DNA of 64,000 nt from Larix kaempferi (GCA_027924585.1 BSBM01001448.1:2666001-2730000), one strand, 5' to 3'; shown: positions 46,471 through 60,546, numbered from the stretch's first letter. Notes: generated by a model from the letters alone, not told the origin. Numbers and translations: made by a program.

Positions 46471-48298
46471 GTGATGAGGTAGAGATTAACTGCAATTAAA
46501 AAAAAAAAAATTGTTACAATGTTGTTTCAATTTTACGGATTTGTTATAATGTAATTTTTTAAAATCATTTAAATAATTTGTTAAAAACATTGAAAATACA
46601 AAACAAAATTGTAATTGGAGCATGAAAATCTAGTTCAATGATTGTTGGGGGACATTGGTAGAGGGATCGGTGCATGCACGTGGCCTTGAGGCGTTTTTTG
46701 ACAACGTTGAGCTACCAAAATCGGGAAAGGTGGGTAAGAAATGGGCCTCGACCCAATTTTTAATACACAGAGAAACGCACACACACTATTAATGGGCGTG
46801 TTAATTGCACATGTGCTATTAGTGTGTGCACTCTCTTAAGACCTATGTGGACGCCTACCTAGCGGTTCAAGAGTTTACCAAACTGTTGCGCGCACTATAT
46901 TTTTTTTCCACCCGCATGCCCCCGTTGCAAGGAATCTGGGGAGCATCTTCATGCGTGCTCCGTTATTTACTTAACCTAATTCCAAGTAAACTAAAATGCT
47001 CAATACTAAAACTGTTTTAGATGCTACTTGATATGAATTTTATTTCTTGAGCACCTTCAAGAGTCCTATCATATTCTTATATTTTCTCTTCTTTTAATTT
47101 ATCATTCGTTTTTTCCTGTAAAGACATGGTTTTTAAAAGTGCAAAGGAAAAGTGTTCTTGACAGTTGGGGATAATATGGTGAGAAGATAGAACCCAAGCA
47201 AATGATTGTATGTAATGAGAACATTGTTCTCGTTATGTGAAGAATTGTTTTTCCTCCCATTATTAGACCCCGTGTGTTAAGCCCCGAACATGTGTAAATT
47301 GTAATTGTTTATTATTGTGGCACTAGGTGCCAAGAAAAGGGTCTTTAAGAACCGAGAGACATTATTATTATTATTATTGTAAATAATTAATTAATAAAAA
47401 CAACTGGTAGACTAGAGACCACTAAAAGAGTATGGGAGGCATAGATCCTGAATGCGAGGGGGAATGGGGACATTCCTAGAACTTTAGAACTTGTTTGGTT
47501 GAGCTTGGTCCATATTTATGCCTTGGTGACTTTATTATTGATGGTCACCCAAACATTGTACACTAGACCCAGCTTTTGATTATTTTAGCCTATGTTGGTA
47601 ATATTGAGCCTAATTCATGATTTAGTGGGTCCTTGGGTGGATTCCACTTTTTTATTGGGCCCCTTTTGTGGTTCTGTAACTCCTTTTGGTGGCTACACTT
47701 GGTTTTGTAACCAACTTTTGCACAAGTGCTCCCTCACTCGCTAGTTTTAGCCATGACACCTCAAAAGTTAAAGTAAATCCTTATGTAACCCCTCCTTTTC
47801 TATTTTGGGAAGATGCCTTGGTTTGTGTAACTCCTCACTTCACTAATTTTCATTCCTCTTCATGGATTATGTGTCCACACATGAATTTGAGTTGGGTAGA
47901 GTGACTTAGAGCCACTCTCTTTGAAATTCAAATTGCTTGGGTTGGATTAGTGTTAGCCTCTTGTGGTTGAGTTACCCAGCTTGGTTTGACTCAAGTTGGA
48001 TTACCTTGGTTTTATTTTACCCTGTTGGGTTATAATTACCTTCTTTGGTCTATAAATCCATGGTTGATCTCCTTGCTTGATGGTTGTTGATTTTTGTTGA
48101 TTATTATTAGTTGTCCTTGGTGGTTCATGACATCGATGTTGTATTCTCTATTCGAAAGTGTCCTTCATTTAGGTGTCGATGATATGGTACTCCATGTATT
48201 ATTCAATGTAGTAAAGGTTGAGTTTTGTAGGGGAAAACTACTTAACTACCTCCAAGGTGTTCAATAGATGTGGAAAATATGGTTGAAGCAACTCCATG
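46471..48298. other. Unassigned segment, possibly including a gypsy LTR
   Basis: No ORF of note. A (TTA)n run lies at 47371-47389. The 1-kb part before 48298 directly follows an integrase C-terminus on the minus strand, so it is the expected place for that element's 3' LTR. TG/CA ends could not be set; TGTTAAGCCCCGAACA near 47276 is one candidate boundary. Confidence 0.35.
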
Positions 48299-49080
48299 TT
48301 AAATATTGGGTGCAAGCGAAGGAAGGGTGGTATTCGATTTGAAAGCACTCTCACCCATGACCTTTATGATGGTGTAAGGCCCATACCGAAATGGTTGAAT
48401 ATTGTTATGGGGCATGAGAGGATCATTTCCACAAATGAAACCATAGATTACCAACAACCTAAAACTTGTGTGGAACCTAATGCTAGTCATGTCACTTATT
48501 GTATTTAGCATTGGCATTTTGCGGGATATCATGAAATTGTTGTTGGATGTGATGGATACATTCAACAAATTCAATTTCTCTATATTCCTTGGTCTGAGCA
48601 TGGAGGACTCTTGTGGTTTAGATGCAATTGGTAGAGCTACATTAATGAGGCTCAATGATTGGAACCCAAAACATACCTAAAAAGGCTTGTGGAAAATAGA
48701 GATGTGGAGGTATCGATTGTAGCTATGTTGAACATATGGAAGGATTTCTTCCCATGTATGTAGATGCATGAAGTTGTAACTTCACAAGATATGCACGATC
48801 ATCATGGTGAACACCTCTATTTGTCCATTTGTTTGAAGGTAGTTGATTTGGCCAAATCAGTGTCCATCAAAGACAAAAATCTAGACTAGATGGTACTAAG
48901 AAAATTGGCAACCTTAAGTTGATCAAGAATATCATCAATCCAAATGATTGGGTATCACTTCTTGATGACCATTTTGTTAAGGGCTCTATAATCAATAAAG
49001 AGTTATTCTTTTGCACCAACACAAATGGGCTCCAACAAGGTGATGAGATCAATCAAATGTAGCCCTTTTGAATGAGCTCT
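48299..49080 (-). pseudogene. Ty3/gypsy remnant: RT start fused by deletion to integrase end
   Basis: The minus strand at about 49080-48867 reads an RT N-terminal block in two frames (ALIQKGYI, SSPCWSPFVLVQKNN, then FIDYRALNKMVIKKRYPI and IDDILDQLKVANF). After decayed sequence, the minus strand at 48440-48299 shows an integrase C-terminal block (PFRYGPYTIIKVMGESAFK). RT palm, RNase H and the integrase core are missing. Several stops and frame changes occur. The motif style is a different gypsy family from element A. Confidence 0.65.
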
Positions 49081-49463
49081 TAAATTTGGCATTTTATTTC
49101 TTCATTCTCTATAAGAAAGCATATGTCTATTGAGTCACTAGGTAAACGAGAACCATGTATTAGCAATGTTCAAAGTATGAAATTTATGTCATCTTCAAAA
49201 ATATTTTACACTCTTTAAGGCATGAAGTAATCCCTTTATATTTGTTTGGAGACTTTATTGTAGTTATTTTATTTTAAGCATTGCATATTTCCATGGTGTG
49301 TAGTGTTAGAAGAGTGGGTTTCTGCATAATCCACGATCAACATTTTTATTGTCAACGTTTCGAATCCTTAATTGCATTCATCCTCAAGACAAAATATGGA
49401 TAGAAGAGTTGCTCTCTAGGCAAATAAATAGTTAGGAATGCCCGTTCATTTCCGATCCTAACG
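49081..49463. other. Unassigned segment
   Basis: No convincing feature. The part next to 49080 may be the protease-RT linker of the gypsy remnant. Confidence 0.3.
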
Positions 49464-50465
49464 AAAATAATAACTTTATCCCTTCATCTTCTCAATTAGT
49501 ATAATAAAATAATAAAATTCTTTAATAATGACAATAACTAAATTCCTTCAATTCATTAATACTTATTAATAATTATTAATAATGATAGTTTCCAAGAATA
49601 ATAATCATTATTCATATATTACTAAGGGTGAGAGAAGCTTTGGAAATCATAAAACACCCAAACAACCTGAATAGAGATGGGGGACTTGAAAGATGGCTAC
49701 CTCTGATCACTAAAGAAGATAATGGATAAAACCAGGTATGATTTGCAGCCCCTCTTTCGCATTTTCTTGTCATTATCACTTATTATTATCATTATTAATA
49801 TTAATATTAATATTAATAAAAATCAAATGAACTATCCCTATTATTAATATTAATAAGTAATACAATCCTGATCAATAACATATCCTTCTTTTACAATGAA
49901 TGACTAATGGTTATTTTTGGAAAATTTGAAACAAATTTATTTTGAAAAATCTTATTACTAATAATGATTAACAATTTATGAACGAATTGAATAATCTTAT
50001 GAGTTATTATAACCTATCCTTCTTTTACTTGAATGACAATACGAAATAAATATTATGAATAATGATTATTATTTTTGGAAATCTTATTAATAATTATGTA
50101 TTAATTATTATTCATAATTAAGAAATATATGAATAAGGATTATTATTTTTGGAAAAATCTTATTATAAATAATTATGAATGAAAAATCTTATTATTAATA
50201 ATTATTAATGATTTATGAATGAATTCAATAATTTTTGAATAACATTTCTAATTATGTATTAATTTTCTTTTGAATGATTAAGAAATTTTTTTATTCATAA
50301 TTATGAAATATATGAATAATGATTATTATTTTTAGAAAATTCTCATTATTAATAATTATTAATGAGTATGAATGAATTGAAGGAATTTAGTTATTGTCAT
50401 TATTAAAGAATTTTATTATTTTATTATAATAATTGAGAAGATGAAGATATAAGGTTATTATTTTG
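49464..50465. mobile_element. AT-rich long-TIR element (MITE-like)
   Basis: Left arm 49464-49620 and right arm 50307-50465 are inverted copies of about 157 bp with high identity. The phrase TTCATCTTCTCAATTA at 49482-49497 reappears inverted at about 50432-50447, and ATTCCTTCAATTCATT recurs likewise. The interior is about 690 bp of AATAAT-rich sequence with its own partial repeats (two ATCCTTCTTTTAC blocks near 49880 and 50008). There is no transposase ORF. Outer ends beyond the arms match only weakly, so exact termini and target duplication are undetermined. Confidence 0.65.
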
Positions 50466-51478
50466 TTGTCAAAGATACGGTGGTTCCTTGGTAAGAATAG
50501 ATGAATTTCATTCCATCCACCCAAATTCAATATTCTATCCATTTATATTTTTTTAATTTTTTAATTAAATCCTAATTTTAAATTTATATACCACCTTGAT
50601 TCAAACAATAAATATGCACAAAATACAAACATTAAAATATTAAAAATTGCATAAACGATATATATGACCCATTTTTCAATTAACCTTTTCTCTTTCTATA
50701 AACGAATATTAAGATTGTCAACCGTATTTTTTTTTATTAAATTCGAAAGTTAAGATAACGAGATTATGAATTTTCTTTTGGTGATTATTATTTCTATGTT
50801 TTTATCAAATTTGAAATTAAAAATAAGTAGATTATGAATTTTTAGTGATCTGTTTTCTATTTATGAGAGAGTTCTCTTGTTTTATCCAGTAAAAGTATTC
50901 CTAATTATGTCAATAGGTATTTCTATTTCAATACAAATCCATTTTACAGTTAGGATTGGATAAGACAGTAATATTCCTACTGGTGCTGCAAATTAAAGGT
51001 AAAGATTAAGTTTGATAACTGCTGTGCATTTGTTAAAAAGAGAATCAACCTTACATGGTTAATTAATTAATTCTCCACGTTTCCCTTCCATTAATGGAAG
51101 CGTTGCATTTGATAGTGGATGATATAACTTTAGAGTATTTCAATTTTTCCAAATTAAATTTACTTTCCACCCAAGTATCAAAAGACGTTTCATGGGGCTC
51201 TTTGCACTCTCCCACCAGGTGCATTCTCTATTAAATTGAGTGCCCAGGTGCAGAGATCCGGCCATGACGAGAAATCGTTTCCATCTTCATTGGAGAGGTA
51301 CTGCACATATTGGAACGTTTTGAAGTTTAAAAATGGCGAAGGATTTCGAGGACGGGCGAGTCATACGTTAGGATATATATTAAATAATGCTAAGAAGAAG
51401 AATGGGATTTATAGGTATGCAATGCTTTGTGTTTATCTCAATGCTTTGTGTTTTTTAAGTAACTTTTCTACTGACAAA
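50466..51478. other. Unassigned AT-rich segment
   Basis: No repeats or domains recognised. The last 250 bp precede the peroxidase-like exon and contain an open frame from 51236 without recognisable peroxidase sequence before 51479. Confidence 0.4.
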
Positions 51479-51532
51479 TCCCTTCCAGCTGCTGTCCTCC
51501 TGCGCATGCAACTTCATGACTGTTTTGTAAAA
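51479..51532 (+). pseudogene. Class III peroxidase exon fragment
   Basis: The frame reads SLPAAVLLRMQLHDCFVK and then meets a GTAAGC splice donor at 51533. This matches the distal-haem motif of plant secretory peroxidases (LLRLHFHDCFV), keeping the Arg and the distal His-Asp-Cys-Phe. The middle HF is QL here. The donor sits where peroxidase exon 1 commonly ends. No signal peptide, upstream helix or downstream exon (GCDAS) was found; the region 158 bp downstream is taken by a solo LTR. The enzyme family oxidises phenolics in the cell wall, but this scrap cannot encode one. Confidence 0.55.
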
Positions 51533-51689
51533 GTAAGCTTAAGCTTACAGTTATCTATAAACTAGCACTATTGTGAACGTCGATAGGAATCAATTTAGGT
51601 CAAGTTTTTGGATGGTCAAGGATTTGTTAACTTAGGTCAACTTAAGTGTTTATATCTTAGAATTTGGGGTGGATTATCATTTATGTTTT

Positions 51690-53327
51690 TGTCATGTCCC
51701 CTTCCATCAATCCAATGTAAGGGAGGGAACATGACTGTAACATGGGGTGTCTAATTCTTCCTCAAAGCCACAATGGTAAAATTTTTGTCATTTAAATAAA
51801 ATGCACAATTAAATTACACAGCGGAATTACAATACATAATTGCACACACACAACAGACATACATCAGCATATTTATCTCAAGCAAATGATGCATCAATAG
51901 ACAAAGAATCCATCCCATTCTCATGGTATGCACAGACTTCATGTCGATTTCATTAAGATAATCATTTCATTTCATTAACATGGACAATTAACATTCAGAA
52001 TTAACACACTACAAAATACATAATGCATATAATGTAAATCACAGAGAACACTTATCTGGAAGATGAAGTTGTCCAACAACTGGCTATGTGAGAGCAACGT
52101 TCCACCCAACCATAGATCTCTGTCCATCTTATATTCTTTCAGCTGAGAGATCACCCGAGAGTTGGATTGTGTATCCACTAAGGAGGAACTAAACAGGCTC
52201 ACTCACAGCGATGGTTTCACTCAATAGCTATGCTAAGCCAACTCACAGTTGGGTTTATCAAGCATACAACAGACAAAGGAGGGAAATGCTAAGCCAGTGA
52301 GCTCATCCACAGAGCTACAGGAATCTTAGATGAATTCAACAGTCAAGGAACCCACATTACTTACCACACCCAACACAAGGAAGGTCCCATTCTCTACTGC
52401 ACAGTCCCTCGGGCGTCCCTTCCCTCCAGTGCTCTTCAGGGTGGGCATAAAAAGGTCCAGCTGCTAATCCTTGAGATTCTAGCCTTCACTGGGTCTATCA
52501 AGCAAACCCAACCTCTACTCAGTTATTCACAATTGGATTTCTCACAATTCTGTTCATCAAATAACTCAATCCCATCACTGGATTTTTGGAATATAAAAAC
52601 TGGCTTTTCCAATAGATTTCGGGGTATCTAATACTCTCAAATGCGCCCCAAGGTTCATATCTATGGATCCCCCATTGGATTTCACTATCAAATACCAAAT
52701 CTGGGCGTTTTTGGCTCTTCAAAACGTGGGTTCTTGCAAAGTTGCGATTTCTAGTTTTGCTCACTGCTGAGAATTCGTTTTTGGACGAAAAATGATGCTG
52801 GCAAATTCCACAATGGAATGAGGATGAGGAATAATCCATTCTCATGAGGTAAAGTGACTTGTGGTACAAGAAAACAGAGCCCATACTCTGCCATACAAAT
52901 TTCTGGGTTGCCCATGTTTCATTAAAGCCATAGACTGAAATCTTCAACAATTTCCTTACAACATAAATAAATGTCATCAAGGAAAGTCAAATGGGTTCTT
53001 ACAATGACATTTGACAACATATGGTTCATTCCCACAACTCCCTCACCACTCCCTAGTGGATACACATGGCCCCTTCTCATTTGTTGCTTCCATAGCCAGT
53101 TTTGGTATTTTATTGAAATATTAACATTTACATCAATTTACAATATTCCATGACTTAATAGCACATGGGTATCAAAATATCAAATACTTGCTTGTTTTAA
53201 ATAAAATCTGAACATACACTAGCGGGGCCTTGGCCTTAAGCTCCACGCTAAGGAAACATACAACACATGTATACAATATTTACATTAAAAGCCAATATTT
53301 CATAAGGGTCAAAATTGGGGTATTACA
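51690..53327 (-). mobile_element. Probable solo LTR
   Basis: The ends are TGTCATGTCCCC (51690) and GGGGTATTACA (53327). On the minus strand this gives a TGTAATACCCC start and GGGGACATGACA end, typical plant LTR termini. Flanks GTTTT (51685-51689) and ATTTT (53328-53332) form a one-mismatch 5-bp target duplication. No retroelement coding sequence lies inside or beside it. Length 1638 bp. Only one copy is in the window, so the call rests on ends and flanks. Confidence 0.5.
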
Positions 53328-56300
53328 ATTTTTCCTAGATTGAAAGATGATGGGACAAATATACTGTCCATATTGATTTTATAATCATAGTTCAAAATTA
53401 GAAATAAACAATTATAAAAAGGAAAAAGAAATAGAAATTTGATGCATGAATGACTAGGATAACATGTAACAACCCATTTAAGTAAATATAGCTAAGGCTA
53501 AGGCATAGACAATAAGTGATTACAATTAAGCAATAAGAACAAGTAGTAGATAACTTGTTCATACTACTTAACTTGCACTGATCTATTGGTGTTCACCAAC
53601 CACAAGTTAAGTGGCTATGCTAATTACCATCAGCCATAACACCATAACAAGTAAACAGAGAACGAAGCAAACCCCAACGAAACTATGATCAGAGGATTAG
53701 AGATAATCGATTAAGCAAAAACAATGGTTGAAATTGTATGCCCAAGTGTTGTGTCTTGTGCTGATATAATTGCACTTCGTACAAGAGATGTCATATTCTT
53801 GGTATTGTTATCACATCCATAGTAGCCAAGCGACCATGATTGCAGAGCATCTCATTGTATGTTTTTGAGCTATGCCTTTACACAGTTTTGATGAGATCAA
53901 TCTATGATGAACAGTACTTTTGAGGATCACTCACATATCATAGCAGTCCCAGATCAGACAGAAGTGAACCTTATGCCAATAATGAGCCTCATGACCTAAG
54001 ATTTGGTGACCGAGATGACCATTTTCATTCCATATAGAGAAGTGCAGTGCCCATAGTTTCAGCAATAGTGTATCCAATGGTCTTGATGATCCAGATGGAA
54101 GGTACACGTATATGGCCTAGTAGCTATATAGTGTGCATTGGTTATGATTTTCTTGCTCTTTTGGTCACGATATGGTGGCATATATATATATATATATGGT
54201 TGTAAATGATTATCTAAATGGTCTTATTACTAAGAACTAGAATCTCTTATTTATACTCGTTGGTTTTACCCTCTTAGTAGTGTGGATGTGATCATTCCCA
54301 CTATTTATGGCTTGCTAGCTTATGCATCACATTCACTTTCCCCATCCATCCATTCTCTCTCCCATTTTTGGTTTTCACCCTAACTTATACCTCAACCTGT
54401 GATATGGAGGACCTCCCCACTTTTGCATCTATGTTGCATAACATCCGTGTTAGTTTGTGTCTAGGCTCTGAGTTGGCAACAGAACTTATTGAATCCTTGA
54501 TCCTTCTGGTCCAGGAGAACCCACTAGTGTTGGTTCCTGAGCTTAGGTAAGTTGGATTTGATACCTTGATCACTCTAGTCGGTTGCCCCAATGTTTGGTT
54601 CTGATTGTAGATGATCCCCCTAGTTGCTTGAGTTGCATTGGCTAAACCTGAAGCAAATAGAACTACCATCATTACATGCATATGGAAACTATTATATTGT
54701 CTTTTGTGCAAGCCCATGGAAACAAATTAAAATTGTGCTTCTCAGTAGAATGAAAGAAGGCTATGGAAATTGAAATGTTAAAGCAACCTGGATGCAAGCT
54801 GTGATTAGTTGTGCTTCTAAGCACATGCAAAATACAAAGGGTCCTAAAGGCCTAAAAAGAAGTGGTTAAATGTATGCTAAATCCAAAGACTATTGGCCAT
54901 GAATTAAATGTAATGATTAATACCTCATGGAGCCTACAGGTTGGGATGTGAGATGGAGTAAGGGACAACTAATTCTAAGTGTCCCCTAGAACCTCGAGTT
55001 ATGGTTAGTTGTGCACCTAGTTACGGTGATTCTAGAAAATATCCTCACGGAGATGGATTCATCTTGGATGTGAGCTGTAGACATTTTCCAAGTTGAATAA
55101 GCACCTCACTAAACAGCTTATTCCATTTGTGAGACATTGCCATTCCCTATGTGTTTATTATCCGACATATGCTTAAGTGTGTATTCCCTTTCCCTTATCT
55201 GAAGTATCATAGTGTTGAGTCAGTCAAGTCATCCCCTTATCCTAGGCTTGCATTTTTCACCGTCACTCTTTGCTAGTAAAATGTTCAAGTCTACAAAATG
55301 AGTATATTTTTGAGGTTCTATTTTGCATAAATGATTATTTAAACTTATATTTGATATAATTATTGATTAACCGCCAGTGAAATTATGCTTCCTACTTTAA
55401 GTCTTGCTATTAGAATGATTAAAAGAGCATACCTTAACCATTTGTACTTGCAGCATTAGGCATTTCTAGCCTAGGTCATATTTTGATTAGTCTTGACCTA
55501 GTGAAACCTAGTTTGACCAAGTCAACCATGGGGATCTGAGACGAGTTGGACCATTTATGTTCGAGGATGATGATGTATGGTCTTTTGATACATGTTTGAT
55601 GGTTCCATACAGTGGACACAGGTTTCATGTGATGGTTGATATATTTGTTATGGTGATTATTATTTTCAGACCATTATTTTTACATTGATTGGGTATGGTT
55701 GAGACTACAAATGATTATACAGCTTTCCACAGGTTGTATGGGTACTCCTCTCTAGCAAAATTGGACCTTCTGATTCCATTGGGACACTCATATTTCAGTT
55801 GCACGCACTCCCAGATGAGATTTCACTCAGATTGCCACTTTTATGCAGATTTTCCATAATAAAATGGCATGGCAACATAGATGAGATTTTATTAAATGGT
55901 TCTCCTTGGGAGATACACAGGGAGTATGGTGTCCATATACTTGATATTACCAAATTTCCATAACCCCAGACACTTTGGTACAGTCAAATTTGTGATCGGA
56001 GCACTAGGAAGAGAGCTACAGGCATTTTATTGATTTACAAGTGATTTTCCGGGGATAAAAAATGGGATAAAATGGTCATTGATTAATTCGATTTGGGAAA
56101 GTGAGGAAATGAATTGGAATGAGGTTTGTTTAGAGGTCATTCATGATTCATCGGGAACACCTTCTGGAACAGTTTCATCATTCAGTGGGGTCCACACACA
56201 CTCCAGGGAATTATTTTGATGTATTTTTATGATTTTGAGGGGGCCACGATTTGGTCACTTCGTCACTTTGTGATGTTATTGAGTCATATATTTTATCATT

Positions 56301-58965
56301 ATGCCATGGGGTGATGCTAGTGAATGAAATTAATAGCTCCTAGTGTAACCTGCCTAGAACTTGAAATATTTTATGTTTGTGTAAAAACATTACTTTAAAA
56401 CTTATTGTAAAGTTTTATGACAAAGGAGCGTCAAGGATGACTGTAATTGAATATTATTATTTAATAAATTAAAATAGGAGACACTCATCCAAAGAGGACT
56501 GTTGAAGAGTGTTCACTGACCCACTAGGAGGAATGAAACTGTTGTAGAAGGCAATTGACAACTGGCAGCATCTACACTCACTTACTAGCTGTTGCAGGGG
56601 GAAACTTCCCTATAACTGTGGTCATGTTCCCCAAGGATGGTGGAACTGAGTAGGTATCTCATTAATTGTTAAACTGACCCTTAAGACCTAGGAAATCTTA
56701 TATATATCCATTGAATTTGAGCAGGAAGCTCACACATTTTCAGGGGGAGACACAGTTTTCCTTGTGGTTGCTGGAAACTACTATGTTGAGCACACAAGAG
56801 ATTTGATGAGGGGATTGGCTAACTAATGAGTTGCAGTGTAGGCCTATCTTATACTGTTGAGTTGCAGAGAGGTTTTGTATGCAAGTCTTCATGATTGCTG
56901 AGATACAAAGTGATTGTCACATGCTTCTACACGGAATATTCATCCTGGTGGTTCACTGAACAAGCTCGGGGGTCCTAAAGCAAGTAAGACTTGGATGCTT
57001 TCAAGAGACGGTTGGGATGGGTTTTTTTCCACCTACTCAGTTTGAACAGGTTCTGCATTATTTTGTTTTCCTAGACTCTTTTTGTATATTCTGAATAATC
57101 CTATCTGCAAGTTATTTAGTTCTCCTCTATATAAATTTCTAGCTATTAGAAATGAAATATTTCTGAATTAAACATTTATTATCTAGATCAATGAATGAAT
57201 GAATAGGATTGAAAGTTATAGAATGATGAATATAAACCATCTCTGTATTTTTCTTTTCACTTATGTGATGTACTCTAATACAGAGAAATTTGTTTAAGTA
57301 ATAGATAGAAATGATTTCCATGTTGTGATTAGAATAATGATCTCCTATTTTTATACCAAGTATAGATATCTTCATAAAATGCATACTGTAATAATATTCA
57401 AAACTTATTAATTCCAGAGACTATCTTTGTTTTCATTTAAAAATAGTAGATATTAGTAAAAACCAAATAACACAGAATAGGAGAGATTATCATAAAAATG
57501 AATACTATTCTCATTAATATTTATATTTTCAACTTATAATACTGATCATCTATAAACAGTTAACATTGAAGCCCTGGCTAAAACACTATAAGTATTGAAC
57601 TTCATAAACAAAGCATAATATATAGTAGTACTGTAATTTCTAATGGTAAATTATTACAATCAGAACAATTCCAAACATTCATGGAAATGCTTTCATTAAA
57701 CGAGAATATAATTTATCAACACATCCTATAAATACATATTGAAATCATTTTGATACTATTCAATAGCTTACAAGGGATTGACATTTAATGCAAACATATT
57801 GCTCCATATTTAATTTGAATACTAGGTGCAAATATTTCTTCATTTAGAGATAAAAGGATAGTTCAGGGTCCAACCCTATAACTAGTAATAAGATAAATGC
57901 TTTTTAAATCATCAACCTATGTCAAGGGTCAAATCGTGTAGACATTCTTCGATATATTAAAAGGATCCTACATCAACATTATATCAATGATAAACAGTCG
58001 TAGAGCTGTAGTAAAACATATTTAAAAGTGCCATAAATCAAACGTCTATCATAATAATAACCCACAAAATTATTATAATTCATGTATCAAGGGTTTGTGA
58101 CCTAAAAAGGTGCACCCTAAATTCATTCCCATGTTATGAACTGGGTATAATATAACCCAGGAAAATCAAATAGTCATCCACGATAGGGTTAATCCCAACA
58201 TCGATAGGTGTGACTTAGTAAATGTAATCACATAAATAATTATACAATCAACCAAATTAATCTACAGTCAAACCAAATGAAGCATTACAGAATGTATAAA
58301 AATTTAGAGCTCAATGGATGCATCGTTTCCATCTAGGCAGAGCTCAATAACATCTATTTATTGCATCATAGCCATCCTAACTTAACAGTTCATCAAAATA
58401 CTTGGAGAACAGGGTTCGAGTGTCAAGAGAGCTCGTCAGGCTCTATCTGCACATTGAAATCAAATTAAAAAACTGTATTACTCGACAGGGTATAGGTTTT
58501 AACCCTACGTAATTTATAAACTGAACATTACTGGTGTATCGCATCATAATTAATAAAAATCTGAAGTAGGGATTAGCTCCAAAAGGAGTTACACTTTCAC
58601 ATTTTCCAAAATACAAATAGATAAATTGTAAAGGAGGCCGAAGGGCAACCAACACCTATAATAAAACAAGCATATATAAGAATCATAACCAGTAACCTTT
58701 CTTTTATATAAACGAGTAAAAACGCAGTCAACACTACTCGGGTATACCAAAATTGGTACCCAAACAAATAAACAGAAGTCTTAATTTCTTTTCAATTAGT
58801 CGAGACCCCAACACTGGATTTAGCCAGGAGAAAAACCATTACATTAATCGTATTGTCCCCAACGATTTCCAAATGGCTCACAATACAAAAGATGGGTAAC
58901 GCAAAATAGTAACCCTAAACATATGTTGACAGGGGTGTCATTCAAATGGAAGGCCCGACGCTTAC
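53328..58965. other. Unassigned spacer, probably old repeats
   Basis: No domain is recognisable in 5.6 kb. Points noted: a candidate LTR start TGTAACAACCC at 53465; a (TA)n run at 54181-54197; an open frame at 54368-54550 that ends in VLVPELR and carries a GTAAGT donor at 54548; a pyrimidine tract and acceptor-like sequence near 57070. The density of stops suggests non-coding sequence. Confidence 0.45.
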
Positions 58966-59083
58966 CGTGGTCCGCAAACCACTGGATTTGTCTCTCGTAC
59001 CCTGAAGCTTCGCCGAGACTGACGAGCTCTTTAATTCTCTTTTTAATTAAATCAAGAACAGAAAGCTGTGCATAAATTATCAA
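58966..59083 (-). other. Exon-like block downstream of a TATA box
   Basis: The minus strand reads SVLDLIKKRIKELVSLGEAS, GYERQIQWFADHG, then GTAAGCG, a strong donor (58965-58959). TATAAATA lies on the minus strand at 59727-59734, about 650 bp upstream. I do not recognise the protein. It could be a 5' exon of a gene or leader sequence of an LTR element. Confidence 0.3.
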
Positions 59084-60546
59084 CCCAGGGCTACAAAAGC
59101 TTATGAGCTACCAAGCAAAATATATGCAGACACTGCAACTTGGAAGATCTTAACACAGAGAAGATTAATGAATTACTGAATCAGAATTAGGATGTAATCT
59201 TTTGGTGAATGGACTCCTAAGAAATTGCTGACTATCGAAAGAATCTTGCAATCTAATAAAAGCATCTAACTATCAATAACATTCAGCTAGACTATAGAAA
59301 TAAATCACTACCAACAATAATCTTCCAAATTACAGAAAGCAATTAAATTTCAAATTATAATTAACAAACTGAGAAATCCCTAATGAAAATAATTCACTGA
59401 ATCCCAACTGTAATGAAAACGTTGTTGAATAACTAATCAAATTCCACGATCTGCTTCTACCCTTAAACACTCCCAACAGAATTCTAAAAGAACCTAAATA
59501 CATCCATTCATTGCAGAATTTATACTAATCTGGCATTCATCATTCATATACTCCTCTGGAATTGGTAACAAAAATAACTATGTAATCCAATCGCACACTC
59601 ATTAAAGAATTCACACACAACTATGATCAACACACCAGTTCTGTATATCGATTAACAAAACCAATCAACACTGCATCAATGATTAAGCTATCAATCTGAA
59701 CACACATGCATAAAGGAAAGAAATCCTATTTATAGCAGCACCTGTCACAGAAGGGGGCCCTGCCTTTGGAAACAGGAGCTGAATAGTCTCTCAATCACAT
59801 GAAATTGATCAACACATCAAATCAGATAAAACAAGGAATCTCTTGTATATAAAAGCTTGATACAGTGTTCAATAGTTCTTATGCAATTGAGGCTAACCCT
59901 TCTGAAGAGTCCCCATGTCTTTTATACATCAACGCTTATGAGAGGATAAATGAGAAATCACATAGTTACAATGAATTCCCCAATAAATCCTATCTATGGA
60001 TCTTTAATAAGATATTTTAGGGATATACATCGTGGAAAGTGTAGGAATATCCCAGGGATGTCGGGATGGTCAACTATGAGTCATCATAGACCCATAATAC
60101 CGAAATAAGCATAAAACCTCCATCTCCTTGGATCGACTACAACAGCATCTGAATGTTGGATAGGTAACCAAAATAATGTAACAGAATACATCAAGCTGGA
60201 TACCTCGGTGTAATAGCTCCAGACTGAAATGCATATATTCTAGCATCCATAGTCCTTCATTTTGCAACCTGTAGATAAACTGATACCGAACCTGAAACAT
60301 AACTTCTTTAGTAGGCAACAATGGCAGCATAGCCCTATCAATCACAAGCAATTGACAAATAGTAGAAAGGACCAGATCAATTCTTACCAAGGCTAAAATG
60401 TGCAAAATGAAACCAAAAGAGCCACTAGTAATACAGGAGTATGTAAAAAAGGAGTCAGAAACAAAGTAGAAAGGAGGAACAAAAAGGGTCATATGCACAG
60501 CCCGTCATCTCCCCCCAACCAAAGGGTTTGCATGTCCCTATGCAAA
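59084..60546 (-). other. LTR-like tail downstream of ORF D
   Basis: On the minus strand, TATAAAAG (59919-59926) and TATAAATA (59727-59734) lie about 630 and 820 bp after ORF D. This is similar to the ORF-to-TATA distance in the LTR of element A (565 bp). The sequence around 60220-60305 carries TTTCAGGTTCGG and TATCTACAGGTTGC, a double acceptor-like arrangement that aligns with 14045-14110 of element A. The LTR end was not found. Confidence 0.45.
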
